Assembly (NCBI RefSeq): GCF_000350225.1
Contig: NW_005179205.1
Coordinates: 43,276 to 107,275, forward strand
Source: Chondrus crispus
Lineage: Eukaryota; Rhodophyta; Florideophyceae; Gigartinales; Gigartinaceae
DNA length: 64,000 nucleotides
Direction of reading: 5' to 3'
The notes beneath the pieces were generated by a model, which worked only from the letters and a program-made list of their open reading frames with translations, was not told where the DNA came from and made no database searches. The translations under genes and the position numbers were made by a program. Shown one piece after another: positions 43,116 to 53,218 of the stretch (within the stretch, counting starts at the first letter, position 1; each line of letters starts with the position of its first letter).

Positions 43116-43477
43116 GTGTGTACGAGTGTAATGCGGGGGGGGCGGCTGACACTGAGCGGGCGTCCTCGCTGTACGGCGGGGGCGTCCGTCTCGGTGGAAC
43201 GGGGGGCGGGGAGGACGGGGGCGGCGAGGGCGGTGGAACGGCGGTGGAACGGCGGTGGAACGGCGGAGGCGCTCGCGTGCCGCCCCGAGCCCGCTCGCCC
43301 ACAGCCGCCCCTCAGCGCCCAACGTACCGCACCCCCCGCCCCTTCCGCCCTTCGCACCCCGCGCCCGCATCACTTCACTGTCCGCCGCGAGTCCCCTCTC
43401 CGGCTCCGCGCCCGCGCCAGCCGCCCCCCCCGTCATGTGCCCGCCACTCCCTTGGAGGACAAGGGTTATGTGCAGAC

Positions 43478-43577
43478 NNNNNNNNNNNNNNNNNNNNNNN
43501 NNNNNNNNNNNNNNNNNNNNNNNNNNNNNNNNNNNNNNNNNNNNNNNNNNNNNNNNNNNNNNNNNNNNNNNNNNNNN
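43478..43577. other. Assembly gap (100 N)
   Basis: Exactly 100 N, the usual code for a gap of unknown size. ORFs reading through it are artefacts. Confidence 0.99.
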
Positions 43578-43613
43578 TTCCCCTCCCCCCTCCCCCCGCA
43601 GAACGCCCCCACC

Positions 43614-44840
43614 ATGCAGGCCGCCGCGCTCAAGAGACGCTGCTCGCAGGCCGCCCTGTGCCGCTTCCTCGCCGTGCTCGCCGCCGCGCTCGCCCTCTTC
43701 GCCCTGCTCCAGTGGGAGGAGCACATCCCCGGCATCGCCTACCTGCGCAAACGCGCCAAGAAAGTCGCCCCGCCGCACCCCGACGCCCCCGCCCCGCACC
43801 AGCCGGACCCTCTCGGAGACACTCGTCCACCACCATCACCACCCCCGCCCGACCCCGACCCGGTCGACGCTTCCCGACTCCCGCCAACGCAGGAGCAACC
43901 CCCCGGACACCACCGCCACCCCGACCCCGACCCCGACCTCGAGCCCGACCGCCTCGACGGCGACGACGGCGACGACGGCGACGATGACGACGACGCCGTC
44001 GCCAACCAGCCTCCAAACCCCCCGCCAGCCGCCGCCGCGGCCGACGACGACGTCGACGACCCGCTGCTGGCCGCGGACCTGGATGCCGCGGACCAGGAGC
44101 GCCCGCGCGCGCCCGAGAAGCCCGCCGCGCCGCGCGCCGCGCCGCGCCTCAAGGACGAGCCGTGCCGCAAGTACATCGTGTACGACAAGCCGGTGAAGAC
44201 GGGGTCGTCTGCCATCTCGCTGGCCATCCGCGAGTACCTGGAGACGGTCGGCCAGACCACCGACCTGTGCTCGCGCGACGAGTGCACGGAGATGGCCCAG
44301 GACATCTGCGCCGGCAAGCGCAAGCCGCGCGTCCTGGTCGGACACATGTACGGCGAGGACGGCCTGCTCGAGTGCCTGCGCGACCGCGGCTACTACGTCG
44401 CCACCTCGGTCCGCGAGCCCAGGGACAGGTGGGAGTCGGCCTATCTGTTTAACAAGAAGAAGAACGGCACGCACTACGGAATCCCCTACCAGAAGGGCTA
44501 CAGGTACTTCATGCAGCATTTTCCCCCCTGCGCTCTGTATGAATACTATGACGGCGACTCGGCAAAGTGCCGCCAACACCCTATTGAGGACCGCATCAAG
44601 CCCATTGTGGCACGCTACGACGAGATTATCGACTTGTATGATGACACCGAGCCGCGCGGCCAGCTTGCCCGTATTATCAGCAAGTACATTCACGAGAAGA
44701 ACAAGTCGCCGCGCCCGGACGACGGGTTTCGGGAGCCGTTCGATACCGCCCGCTTGAACAATGAGACCATGCTGTACGAGGCGCTCAAGAGGCGGAGAGA
44801 GGAAATTCTGGAAGAGGGTCAAGCTCCACTGTGTGAATAA
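43614..44840 (+). CDS. Golgi-type carbohydrate sulfotransferase
   Basis: Start is ATG 43614, the first in frame after the gap, with CCCACC before it; a CAG after a pyrimidine run at 43590-43601 could be the end of a 5'-UTR intron. The protein is 408 aa. Basic N-terminus, one anchor (about 15-33, type II), and a Pro/Asp-rich stalk to about 180 with a run of Asp. The catalytic domain has the PAPS loop KPVKTGSSAI (about 193-202), GHMYGEDG, the 3'-phosphate motif TSVREPRDRWES (264-275), and ends LCE. It should act in the Golgi lumen on polysaccharide, carrageenan-type galactans if this is a red alga. Acceptor and position are not predictable. It is a tandem paralogue of 41999-42871. Confidence 0.88.
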   Translation: MQAAALKRRCSQAALCRFLAVLAAALALFALLQWEEHIPGIAYLRKRAKKVAPPHPDAPAPHQPDPLGDTRPPPSPPPPDPDPVDASRLPPTQEQPPGHHRHPDPDPDLEPDRLDGDDGDDGDDDDDAVANQPPNPPPAAAAADDDVDDPLLAADLDAADQERPRAPEKPAAPRAAPRLKDEPCRKYIVYDKPVKTGSSAISLAIREYLETVGQTTDLCSRDECTEMAQDICAGKRKPRVLVGHMYGEDGLLECLRDRGYYVATSVREPRDRWESAYLFNKKKNGTHYGIPYQKGYRYFMQHFPPCALYEYYDGDSAKCRQHPIEDRIKPIVARYDEIIDLYDDTEPRGQLARIISKYIHEKNKSPRPDDGFREPFDTARLNNETMLYEALKRRREEILEEGQAPLCE

Positions 44841-44945
44841 CTCTCCGCCTTACTTGAGAGGCTCCAAGCTCCGCGGTGTGAATAACTCTCCAGCTTCACT
44901 TGAGAGGCTCCACGCTCCACTGTGTGAATATCTCTCCAGCTTTAA
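44815..44945 (+). repeat. Triplicated gene end
   Basis: The last bases of the sulfotransferase with its stop (AAGCTCCACTGTGTGAATAA, then CTCTCC...CTTGAGAGG) recur twice more directly downstream with few changes; each unit is about 45-60 bp. The duplicates are 3'-UTR. Confidence 0.85.
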
Positions 44946-45289
44946 TCTCCAGATAGAAAGCCCTTACAGAGGATATGCAAGTGTTGGCAGGGACAGTGGA
45001 CCGGGGGCAGGGAGATTGCGGGTGCGTTGGAGCCCGGTATCTTTTGGGGAGAGGGAATATTTTATGGGGTACGGGTGGACATTTTTTAGGTTATGAGTCG
45101 AGCGACCCATGCGAGGATGTCTGCAGGCGAGGTCCACGTGTGCCGTAAGGCCGCGTGCCATGTAAGTAGCTGCTGTAACTGGAGATGCTGCTGTGTGTTG
45201 ACAGACATAGTAGCAAGTAGTACGTAAACTCGTCCCTGCTACGGCGAATCGCATACATGTTGAAGGCCTTAACCGGCCCCATTGAACCA

Positions 45290-45470
45290 AGTGGCAGCTA
45301 CTTTACAGACAAATGTGGCGTGGCGTAGAAGGCGTGGCGTAGAAGGCGTGGCGTGGAAGACTGTGGCGTGAAAGCTCGTGAAGCGGGATCGCAGCGGCTT
45401 TGCGCGTGCGGCTGTAAACTTACCGCACACGCTCCACACGCTCCACACGCTCCACAAGCTCCGCAAGTTG
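45290..45470. repeat. Simple repeats GGCGTGGCGTAGAA and CACACGCTC
   Basis: Three copies of a GGCGTGGCGTAGAA-like unit (45313-45360) and four of CACACGCTC (45425-45456). Slippage-type repeats in intergenic DNA. Confidence 0.8.
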
Positions 45471-45589
45471 GCAAGTTAGACTCTGTCGATGAGTGGCTGT
45501 GGCTGTGGCTTTTGAAGACAGCGGGACTCGTTCCATTCTCAGGGAGACAACCTCGTTGTCTCTCAGAGAGACAACCTCGCTGGAGCACT

Positions 45590-45840
45590 GCACACTCACA
45601 TTACTCTCACATTACTCTGTGCCCAATAAAGACGGGGTCGACGAGTGTAAGTCGGTCAATCCTCTCTCAAAAAATGGAATTTTGACTTGCTGGAATGCAC
45701 GCAAAAACATGAGACTCCCTTACACTACACACATGTACACGACCGCAGCGCTGTCGAGATGGGGAGCAACTGTTGGCTTCAGAACGTCGTTCCCGTCAAA
45801 AGATAGTCGACAGATGACACCGCCTCTCCGACGGTTAGCA
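45590..45840 (+). pseudogene. Relic of a third sulfotransferase
   Basis: One frame contains LCPIKTGSTSVSRSI, a classic PAPS 5'-phosphosulfate loop. A second frame just after it contains LPYTTHMYTTAALS followed by GFRTSF, the position and pattern of the GHMY...TSVRE region of the intact paralogues. The two frames and missing middle show a frameshifted, truncated copy. Diverged from the two GC-rich paralogues, so not a fresh duplicate. Confidence 0.6.
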
Positions 45841-47002
45841 TCAGAAAGGTAGAAGGGTCAGGCTGTCAATAGACGCAGGAATTCAATCTTTTCCGTTACG
45901 CAATCCCTCTTCCCGAACGCCACAAAGAAGCATTGCCGGAAGGAATGCACTTTTCCAATTCATGTCATCTTCACATCCTCAATCAATGCAATGTCAATGC
46001 AATACCTTCCCTTCAATGTCCCAGAATTTAGTACTCAAGCGTACGTGCCGGAAAGATCCAAAAAGACAAACATCGTTCCATCACTTTCTCCCAAAACCGC
46101 ATCAATTTAACGTCGCTACGAAAGAAAACGTATCTAACGTGCTTCCACGCTGCACCGAGCCACCGAGCACTGTCAAAACAAATGATTTCAACATTGGCTT
46201 CCGCCTGCACGTGATCTAACACTACTCTCCTCAATACCAATCCTCGCACATCCGTCATGAACCCATAATCGCCATAGTGGACCGTCTCGACAACATAAAT
46301 CCGCAGTTGCGCCCTTGTAAAACAAACAGAGAGACAGATCGTTCAACATACTTCCGTTGTCATTACGCCCGAACGAATGACCATTGATGCACTTGTTACC
46401 TCATTGGACACATGCTGGTCGCTGCATCTCTGCCTGAACAAATCCGGGCCATTTTTCAACCTCACAATGGGCCCGTTTGCTGGTGGCGCAACTAGACTTC
46501 TCTTTATATGAGTAGAAGCAACCGCCATCTTCTCGACCCAAATCATCTGTGCCCTCGTAGCTGCAGCTAATTAGATAGAAAACAGGTCTTTTCATCGCGA
46601 GGCTTACCATACAAATTCGGTCGCCGTCGACACCGACATGTCCCGTTACAAGAAAAAAAGTTCCTGGCATAAATCACAACCCACGCCGGATCTTGACGTC
46701 ATTCTTCAATTTATAGGCTGCCGAACACCACTATTTACCCGTTGCAAAGGAAGAAGACTAATGAGCGGGGCTATCTTATTGCAACGGTACTCCAGGTACA
46801 GGGATAAGTGCTCTTGCTCATTTCTCAAAACATCTCTCTTTATACTCCCTTTGCAATAGCCGAGAAGAAATGTTGAAAGTTGACCTGAGTTGAAGGCGCA
46901 GCTCTCACCCCATTTCCAGAAGTCGCCCATAACATCTCTGGCCTCCCATCTGGAATCCCACTGACAGCGGGACTTGAAGAAGGCACTTCCTCTTCACGAA
47001 AG
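45841..47002. other. Intergenic, possible decayed minus-strand ORFs
   Basis: No gene is certain. Minus-strand frames 46670-46401 and 46258-46028 have protein-like composition (for example Gly-His-Val-Gly-Val-Asp-Gly-Asp and CFDSARW) but are in different frames and match no family I know. They may be fragments of one broken gene. Confidence 0.35.
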
Positions 47003-47551
47003 ATGTTTCCCAAGTCGAGTTGTTCCATGCTTCGCGTCGCAGCAATTCTCGTTCTCATTTCTTTTTCCTTTGCACAAAAAAGCTCTTTTCTCCCAGAGTT
47101 TCGGAGCCCCGAATGTGATCAATTCCGTCAGCTTCTGAGGCGCCACTCCGATGTGTCGCGATTTGACCGCAAGCACTCCACGAACCTAGGCATCGCTGGC
47201 GTCGTCCTGTTTTGGACAGGGATACCAGGTATACCTCTGGGTATTGCCGCAATCTTGACTGGGAAGCGGATTGATACGAAGGCACGAAGGTCACTCGAAA
47301 TGATGAACGTGTCCGAGGATAACTATAGACGCGTTAATGAGCTATGCGGGGTATTGCTGGACAGGGACCCGCTCTCTGACGTCACATTCAGAGGACAGAA
47401 TGTAGATGCAGTTGTTTTGGGTGCTGTTGCTCTCGGCTTGTCGCTCTTAGTGCTTATCATTCAGCTCGGCTATGGAGCGATACTTGTTTGCCACAAGGAG
47501 ACAAAGAGCTATGAGATGGAATGCATTCGGGAGGAGGAAACCATCTGTTGA
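47003..47551 (+). CDS. Small secreted/membrane protein of unknown function
   Basis: 182 aa. A hydrophobic signal-like N-terminus (LRVAAILVLISFSFA) is followed by about 35 polar residues, a hydrophobic Gly/Pro/Ile-rich segment (GVVLFWTGIPGIPLGIAAIL), a polar loop of about 50 residues with two Cys, a strong membrane helix near the C-terminus (VLGAVALGLSLLVLIIQLGY) and a short tail with Cys and acidic residues. Met 9 is an alternative start. No family recognised; composition and clean frame favour a real gene. Confidence 0.6.
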   Translation: MFPKSSCSMLRVAAILVLISFSFAQKSSFLPEFRSPECDQFRQLLRRHSDVSRFDRKHSTNLGIAGVVLFWTGIPGIPLGIAAILTGKRIDTKARRSLEMMNVSEDNYRRVNELCGVLLDRDPLSDVTFRGQNVDAVVLGAVALGLSLLVLIIQLGYGAILVCHKETKSYEMECIREEETIC

Positions 47552-48081
47552 GATAACAAGGGTGCGTGAAGTGAATATGTCTCAACCTTGGAGAGGGAGC
47601 AAATATCAATGCCGGGACGGAAAGTCTCTGAGGAGAGAGCAACGTTGATCACAAGGATGAAGTGAATGGGTGTTGGGACCCAAGAAGCATGAACAAAGAA
47701 GGGGAATGCCTTCTATTTCGGGAAGCGTTCACACGATGACATTTTTTATGTTGGCGGTCCATTCGCTTTGGGGAGCGTGTGGACGTGCACACATTAAAAC
47801 AGTGCTTTGAGAAACAATGTCAATGTTCTACGGCATGTAAGAGAAGTGTTTTGTCTCCCCTCGCACTATATGCTACACGTTACTCTTTGGGGCATTGTCT
47901 TTGGAGACATGAATGTGTTAGACTAGGCGTCTTGATATATCAAATAGGGAATACCAATGGAGTGAAAGTGATTCCCACAGGTATTTTTTTTGTAGATCCA
48001 ATCGACAGATGCTGGCCACAAGAGGATGTGATGCCGCAACTGCCTGTCACATATTTCTACGAACAAATGGATTTCAAGTGA
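47552..48081. other. Spacer before the EgtB-like gene
   Basis: A 100-codon frame at 47779-48081 is Cys-rich with no motif and is doubtful. Otherwise nothing; the region should contain the promoter of 48082-49539. Confidence 0.4.
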
Positions 48082-49539
48082 ATGTCCTATCAGGAAATAA
48101 CCATAAAAACAACTTCATGCTTCAACGCAGAACAATACGACTTTACTTGTGTCCCTCACTCAAAAAGAGGCTGTGAAGGCTTCATGTCGGTCTCGTCCCA
48201 GCTTGATTCACTGGAGAGTGCTTGGGCACTTTCCGACACCTTCTTCGCGGACAACTCCATTGAAAGACAAGCTCTATGCCGTCCAATCTCGCTACGCAAT
48301 CCCTTCATTTTCTACTTTGGTCACCTTCCATCGTTCGCTTGGATTACTCTCCGCCCCCTCCTCAACGCAAACGCACTCCACCCCACTTTTGACGACCTCT
48401 TCTCCCGCGGCATCGACCCAGACGTCGAGGACCCCACCGAGTGCCATGACCACCCGGCCGCACCCGTAAAATGGCCTTCATGGTCAGAGGTGCTCAGCTA
48501 CCGCGATGCCGTCCGCACACAAGTCCGAGAGCGAATCGCGGCCCAGGCAGATGATACCAAAGAGCTGGCGCACACCATCAGATTGGTCGCTGAACATGAA
48601 GCTATGCACGTCGAGACACTGCACTATATGCTCGCACAGCAGCAGCGTCCGACAAAGAACTGCTGCCTTCGCGATGCCGAGCGGCCACAGCGCGAATTTC
48701 GCGACGATAAACCCCCGTGCTATACCTGGATTGAGGTTGAAGGTGCCGATGTGCCTCTCGGCGTCCCCTCGCACAGAGGCTTCCACTGGGATAACGAGAG
48801 GAACGCCGCCTCAGCTGGAGTCACGTCGTTCAGCATAGCTCAGCATGCGGTTTCCGTGGGCGATTTTTTGCGTTTCGTTCGCGCGGGCGGGTACTTGCGG
48901 CGGGAACTCTGGAGCAAAGGCCATTGGGCGTGGATTTGTCGGGAAGGGATGCAACATCCGTTATCGTGGATGTGCAATGGAGATGGAGCCATGGAAGGAG
49001 ATATTCACGTGCTCACGAGTGTGGGTCCTGGCATGGAAGGGCATGGCGCAAGGGTTGATTACGCTGACATGCTGCAATGGCCAGTATCAGTTTCGCTCGC
49101 GGAGGCACTTGCGTACGCCAAATGGAGCGGGGCGTCGCTCCCGTCCGAGCCGCAGTGGCTGCTCGCGGCGTACGGTAACGAGGGTGCCCGAGGGAATGGG
49201 GGCCATGTCGACGTCATGACAGGACGGCTGCACAGCGTTTCAACTGGGTGCTTGTCGACGGGCGGCGCGGTGGGGCTAGTCGGGAATGGATGGGAGCTGA
49301 CGACGACACTGTTTGAAGAATTTGAGGGGTTCAGGCCGACAGAAAGGTATCCAGAGTATTCAAAGGACTTTTTTGACTCCAAACACTACGTGTTGAAAGG
49401 GGCGAGCTGGGTGACCCATGAGATTCTTGTGCGAGGGTCTTTTCGAAACTTTTTCCAGGCGATGTATCCTTACGTGTTTAGTAAGTTTCGGCTCGTACTT
49501 CCTCAGGCGGGAGATGGAGAAGGACGATCGGATGAATGA
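48082..49539 (+). CDS. EgtB-family nonheme iron enzyme (DinB + FGE-sulfatase fold)
   Basis: 485 aa. The N-terminal DinB_2 four-helix domain carries the iron ligands: FGHLPSFAW with His81 and EHEAMHVETL with His172, His176 and Glu178. The C-terminal FGE-sulfatase domain (about 215-478) has its hallmarks: WSGASLPSEPQW, GNGWELTTTLFEEF, Phe-Phe-Asp-Ser-Lys-His, KGASWVTH and SFRNFFQAMYPYVFSKFRL. This two-domain build defines ergothioneine sulfoxide synthases (EgtB, Egt1) and relatives such as OvoA, which use O2 and Fe(II) to join cysteine or gamma-glutamylcysteine to histidine betaine. The methyltransferase domain (EgtD) that is fused in fungal Egt1 is absent and no EgtD gene is in the window. Substrate is therefore open. 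Intronless; Met 35 is an alternative start. Confidence 0.85.
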   Translation: MSYQEITIKTTSCFNAEQYDFTCVPHSKRGCEGFMSVSSQLDSLESAWALSDTFFADNSIERQALCRPISLRNPFIFYFGHLPSFAWITLRPLLNANALHPTFDDLFSRGIDPDVEDPTECHDHPAAPVKWPSWSEVLSYRDAVRTQVRERIAAQADDTKELAHTIRLVAEHEAMHVETLHYMLAQQQRPTKNCCLRDAERPQREFRDDKPPCYTWIEVEGADVPLGVPSHRGFHWDNERNAASAGVTSFSIAQHAVSVGDFLRFVRAGGYLRRELWSKGHWAWICREGMQHPLSWMCNGDGAMEGDIHVLTSVGPGMEGHGARVDYADMLQWPVSVSLAEALAYAKWSGASLPSEPQWLLAAYGNEGARGNGGHVDVMTGRLHSVSTGCLSTGGAVGLVGNGWELTTTLFEEFEGFRPTERYPEYSKDFFDSKHYVLKGASWVTHEILVRGSFRNFFQAMYPYVFSKFRLVLPQAGDGEGRSDE

Positions 49540-50154
49540 GCGTGGTTGTGACACGCATCGGCTTTATCCATTTGCGTTAAGGATTTCCTGGGCTCTGCGG
49601 CCTCGTAGCCTCCGAAGCATTTTCTGTGGTCTATGTCGCCGTCAGCAAAGGAGGGCAGTCCGAGTCCAGTTTCAGTCAGAAGCGCGATGGCCCCTCGTCG
49701 CGCTGTTAAACGCGCCCATCCATAGGTACATATATTTGGACCAACCTTTGTCCTTCTTGTCTTTCTGTCTGTTTCCATACCGAAGTTACTGAAATGACTT
49801 CTGCGCTTGTGCTTTTGAACAAACCACAAGCAAACGAACCACGATACCCCTATTGTACTACTACTGACAGCTTTTGGGATTAGTTTTGACCTTTTCACCT
49901 TTTGAGATTATACACACGTTCTGGCATCAGCTAGCCAGTAATCCAGGCTTTTCATCCTTTCATATCGCGTTTGCAGGGTTCTCCGCCTCAAACACAACTC
50001 TCTTGAGTGGGAATACTTTCTAGTAGTGTAAATCAATTCATTCTTTGGAACCAGCCTCGACGAAAACTAGATTCTAGTGCTTTGCACTCTGTGAAATCGA
50101 ATCAATGAAAGGCAGTGCCCTATTGCAGACTATCGCTATGCCGGTGTAAAACCG
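49540..50154. other. Intergenic
   Basis: No gene or repeat seen. It lies between convergent genes (EgtB-like on plus, S1 protease on minus), so it should hold two terminators. Confidence 0.5.
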
Positions 50155-51090
50155 CTACCAGAAGCCCTTCCAAGCCCTTCCGTCTATACCACGAATTTTC
50201 TTATGAATGTCATTGTAGTACACAAATACGCGCGTATACCACGTCACTGACCCGGCCTTTGCACATGTCGACGTTCCGAAAGAGGTCAATGCAAACTGCA
50301 GTATCCGTCCCGAAGACTTTTCAGTGAAGAAAAGCGGCCCGCCACTGTCGCCGTAGCACGTATCGGTCCGCGCAAAATGAGGCCATCCCGGCGAAACCGC
50401 GCATACTTGAATTGGTGCACTGAGGAATTGTCGGATGTAGGGATGCTCACGCCTTGCACATGCCAGAAAAGGTTTAATGATAAGAGATGCCTTCATTAGA
50501 TGTGAGGCTTTCGGCCCCTTTTCAGACAGTTGCCCGTACCCCGCAGTGCTAACTCTGGTACCGACCAATGGCATGCTCTTATAGCTTCGCCCCAGCTTAA
50601 CCGTTGAGAGTTTTGCCTTTGAGATCGGTCGATCGAGGTACACGAGGGCGATGTCATTGCGGTGGTCAAAGAGTCGCGGCTTATACTTCTTGTGTAAAAA
50701 AAAACTCTTGACAAAATACGGTCGCTTCACTGTGTTTTCGACTCTGAGCTTCGCGCTTGACTCCCCGATGAAAGCATAAGAAGAGAACGTAGCCGCGGAG
50801 GGGAAGCCATTGCGTCCTACAAAGCAATGTGCGGCTGTTAACAACCAGCGCGGTGCGATCACAGTCGCCGTACAGAGGCTGGAGTACTGCGCATCTTTGA
50901 ACTTAATGATGAGATGTGCCAAATGACGCGTAATCCGCTTTCCTGCTCGAGAGCCACCGACAACGCGAGATTGCAGTGCTTGTCTCTTCGAGAAAGATGG
51001 TTTCGGCCTGGCAGAAACAGATAAGAGCCCGAAAACAGCTACCAGTAAAAGTGCCCTGTTCATTCTGGCCTTCCTCATTGTAGAGCTCAC
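50155..51090 (-). CDS. Trypsin-like S1 serine protease
   Basis: 311 aa with a signal peptide (MNRALLLVAVFGLLSVSA; Met 10 may be the true start). A short propeptide ends in SR, followed by VVGGS for zymogen cleavage. The catalytic triad is His88 (LTAAHCF), Asp146 (HRNDIALV) and Ser249 (CYGDSGGP). Asp243, six before the Ser, is the S1-pocket acid of trypsin, predicting cleavage after Lys or Arg. Secreted. The C-terminal tail of about 30 residues after the usual helix ends in aromatics. Closest in the window to 57034-58096 (same pocket Asp). Intronless here, whereas that paralogue has an intron just before GDSGG. Confidence 0.93.
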   Translation of the reverse strand: MSSTMRKARMNRALLLVAVFGLLSVSARPKPSFSKRQALQSRVVGGSRAGKRITRHLAHLIIKFKDAQYSSLCTATVIAPRWLLTAAHCFVGRNGFPSAATFSSYAFIGESSAKLRVENTVKRPYFVKSFFLHKKYKPRLFDHRNDIALVYLDRPISKAKLSTVKLGRSYKSMPLVGTRVSTAGYGQLSEKGPKASHLMKASLIIKPFLACARREHPYIRQFLSAPIQVCAVSPGWPHFARTDTCYGDSGGPLFFTEKSSGRILQFALTSFGTSTCAKAGSVTWYTRVFVYYNDIHKKIRGIDGRAWKGFW

Positions 51091-52628
51091 GCTTGCGACG
51101 GGGCTCTTTAGAGAATGACGTTTTGCTTGGGTGAAATCATAAAGACAGAGACCTTTTCATCTGCGATTGCGAGAAAACATGTTATGGAGTTGTCTCAGCT
51201 GCTGTAGCACTGAACAGCTCGAAAGCACAGGGGCTCCTGAAACGCATGTCCATGACAATATTTCGTGCCCCATTACAGCTTGGTTTTCTCTCCCTATGCT
51301 TGAGATCGAGCCCTTATTTGGACCTCGAACGTTGGGCATCGGTGTGTTCATATATAGCAGGAGGAGACTTTGTTCCTGCGCATCTGGCCCCCGGAACTTC
51401 TATAATAATGTACATTGACAAAATGCCATGGCGACATAATCGAGAATTGACTAATTTAATTAACGGACCAATAAGCTATTGGCAGGGAAGGTTCAATGCG
51501 AGTATTCTTCAAAGGTTTCCCGCTAAAAGATTATTGGCAGCTCAGTTATTTCAGGTCTCGACAGAATCGTTCCTCCAGGAAAGGGAAAGTATACTTCAGC
51601 AGAAAAGCATACATACATGAGGACATGAGGATGTTAAGGATTGCTTGGCCGGGGGGGGGGGGGGGGGGGGGGGAAGGGGGAAGGCATCGCATGCAACGAC
51701 TGTATAAAAATTTCATAGTTTTGTAAAGCGATCGCAGAAAATTCATCCCTTGTCAATTGTGTCTGGGATCTTGTGACATGAGAATCAGCTCGGTCTCGTT
51801 GCGTTCTCAAACCGTACATTTTTGAAACGGGTTTCCCTTTGCAGAGGTCCTTGTATGTTTTAGAAGCCCTTTTTCTGTGAATACGCATTGACCAAAACAT
51901 CATAGCTCTAACTTTCCCGCATTGAATGAGACCGGAACCTATGAACCATTCATAGCATGCAGTGTGGGGTAACAATTTCCTCTGAACTGCCAAAATCTCT
52001 CGGTCTTTGTGATTTCGAAAGCCGATTGAATGATCGAAAGAACGGAATCATGAAAAAATCTAAGGGATCGTTGATGACACTTACAGCTTGATTGTGAGAA
52101 GCCTGGATCGGCAAGCGGTGGTACGAATCTCTGTGAAGAGCCATTAAAGCAACGGCGTATGCATTGCCTCCTTGAAAAGAAAAAAACCTTTACATTTTTG
52201 CCTGAACATTTCCATCGCGGATAGGTTTCGTATTGTCTCCCATATCTAAAATCAGGATAATGTGTAGCGGTAGTTCTTTCATCTTATCTCAACAGCTTAT
52301 GTGACTGCCTTATGTGTTTGGCGCATTGGAATAGACGATAAAACCACGTGGGCATATCATGGGTGTAAACAAATAGACATTTCTCATGCCTCATTTTCAC
52401 GGGACAAAAGTTGTTCTAACTCTCAAAGCACCATTTAGAATGTTCAGTAAATTATGTGGTTTGAAATCAAGTTTGTTTCCTTTATGTGTATTGGATTGCA
52501 GACCTCATCAATACGACAGCGGAACTGGCTCACAAAATCTCCGACATATGAGAATTTGCTCATTAATACAGATGTTAGAAGGGTCCTATAATCAACGATG
52601 AAAAGTATTTTTTGACAATCTAGATATA
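51091..52628. other. Intergenic with a run of 23 G
   Basis: No gene. A G23 tract lies at 51651-51673 followed by AAGGGGGAAGG. Otherwise AT-balanced sequence with no repeat found. Confidence 0.5.
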
Positions 52629-53218
52629 CAGTAAAGGGGACCCTACCCATTAGTGCCGCCCCGTGCGAGACCCCAAAATAGGCACTATTGGGAGATGGCA
52701 TTAGTAGGTGACGTCGTCACATCTATTTTCATGCACTCGGTAATTAACGTCTGCCTGCTCCGCGTTGGGTCTCTGTCGTGTTTTGCAGTGAGAAACGCGC
52801 GCGTTGCCGACCTCAGATACGATAGAGCGTCTGAAACTTGGCATTCAGTCGCCAAAACTTCTAGCTCACCAAACAATTCCGAGATCTCAACGATAGAGGG
52901 TACAGTCCCTCTCTCTCGTCCTCTGCGCTCCCATCTTCATCACTTGATTGCGCGTTTCTTTTTTCATTTCCGGAACCGGATTCATAAGGAGGACAAGCTA
53001 AGGTCTGCGAACGCTGTTCGGTGAATCGGATCGGGCTTAAAAGCCGCTTTCACATGGTTTCACGCGCTACGGACGGACGGCAGCATAACACCGAGACCCG
53101 ACCCGTGTGACACATGGCACTTTCCTTGTTCGTGCGTTTGGCAGGCATTAGTGGGAGGGTAGCATAAGTAAAAGCGGCACTAATGGGCGTCCCCCCCCCC
53201 CCCCCCCCCCCCGTACTG
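52629..53218. mobile_element. Non-autonomous TIR element (MITE-like)
   Basis: The left end CAGTAAAGGGGACCCTACCC continues ATTAGTGCCGC. The right end read inward gives CAGTACGGGG, then a long G run, then CGCCCATTAGTGCCGC. Both ends thus share CAGTA-x-x-GGGG and CCCATTAGTGCCGC. TA precedes the left end; the right flank has lost it. GGCATTAGT(A/G)GG words recur inside both ends. There is no transposase, 590 bp in all. The 22-C tract at 53191-53212 is an expansion inside the right terminal repeat. Confidence 0.72.

Noticed and set aside
41999-43987. Long ORFs reading through the N block on both strands
   Set aside because: They exist only because N codons are treated as open. Frames on the two sides of an unsized gap cannot be joined.
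43836-44822. 328-codon minus-strand ORF opposite the second sulfotransferase
   Set aside because: A GC-rich shadow of a well-supported gene on the plus strand; it has no motifs.
47779-48081. 100-codon Cys-rich ORF before the EgtB-like gene
   Set aside because: No motif, no signal peptide and poor coding character. It ends one base before the next start, by chance as far as I can tell.
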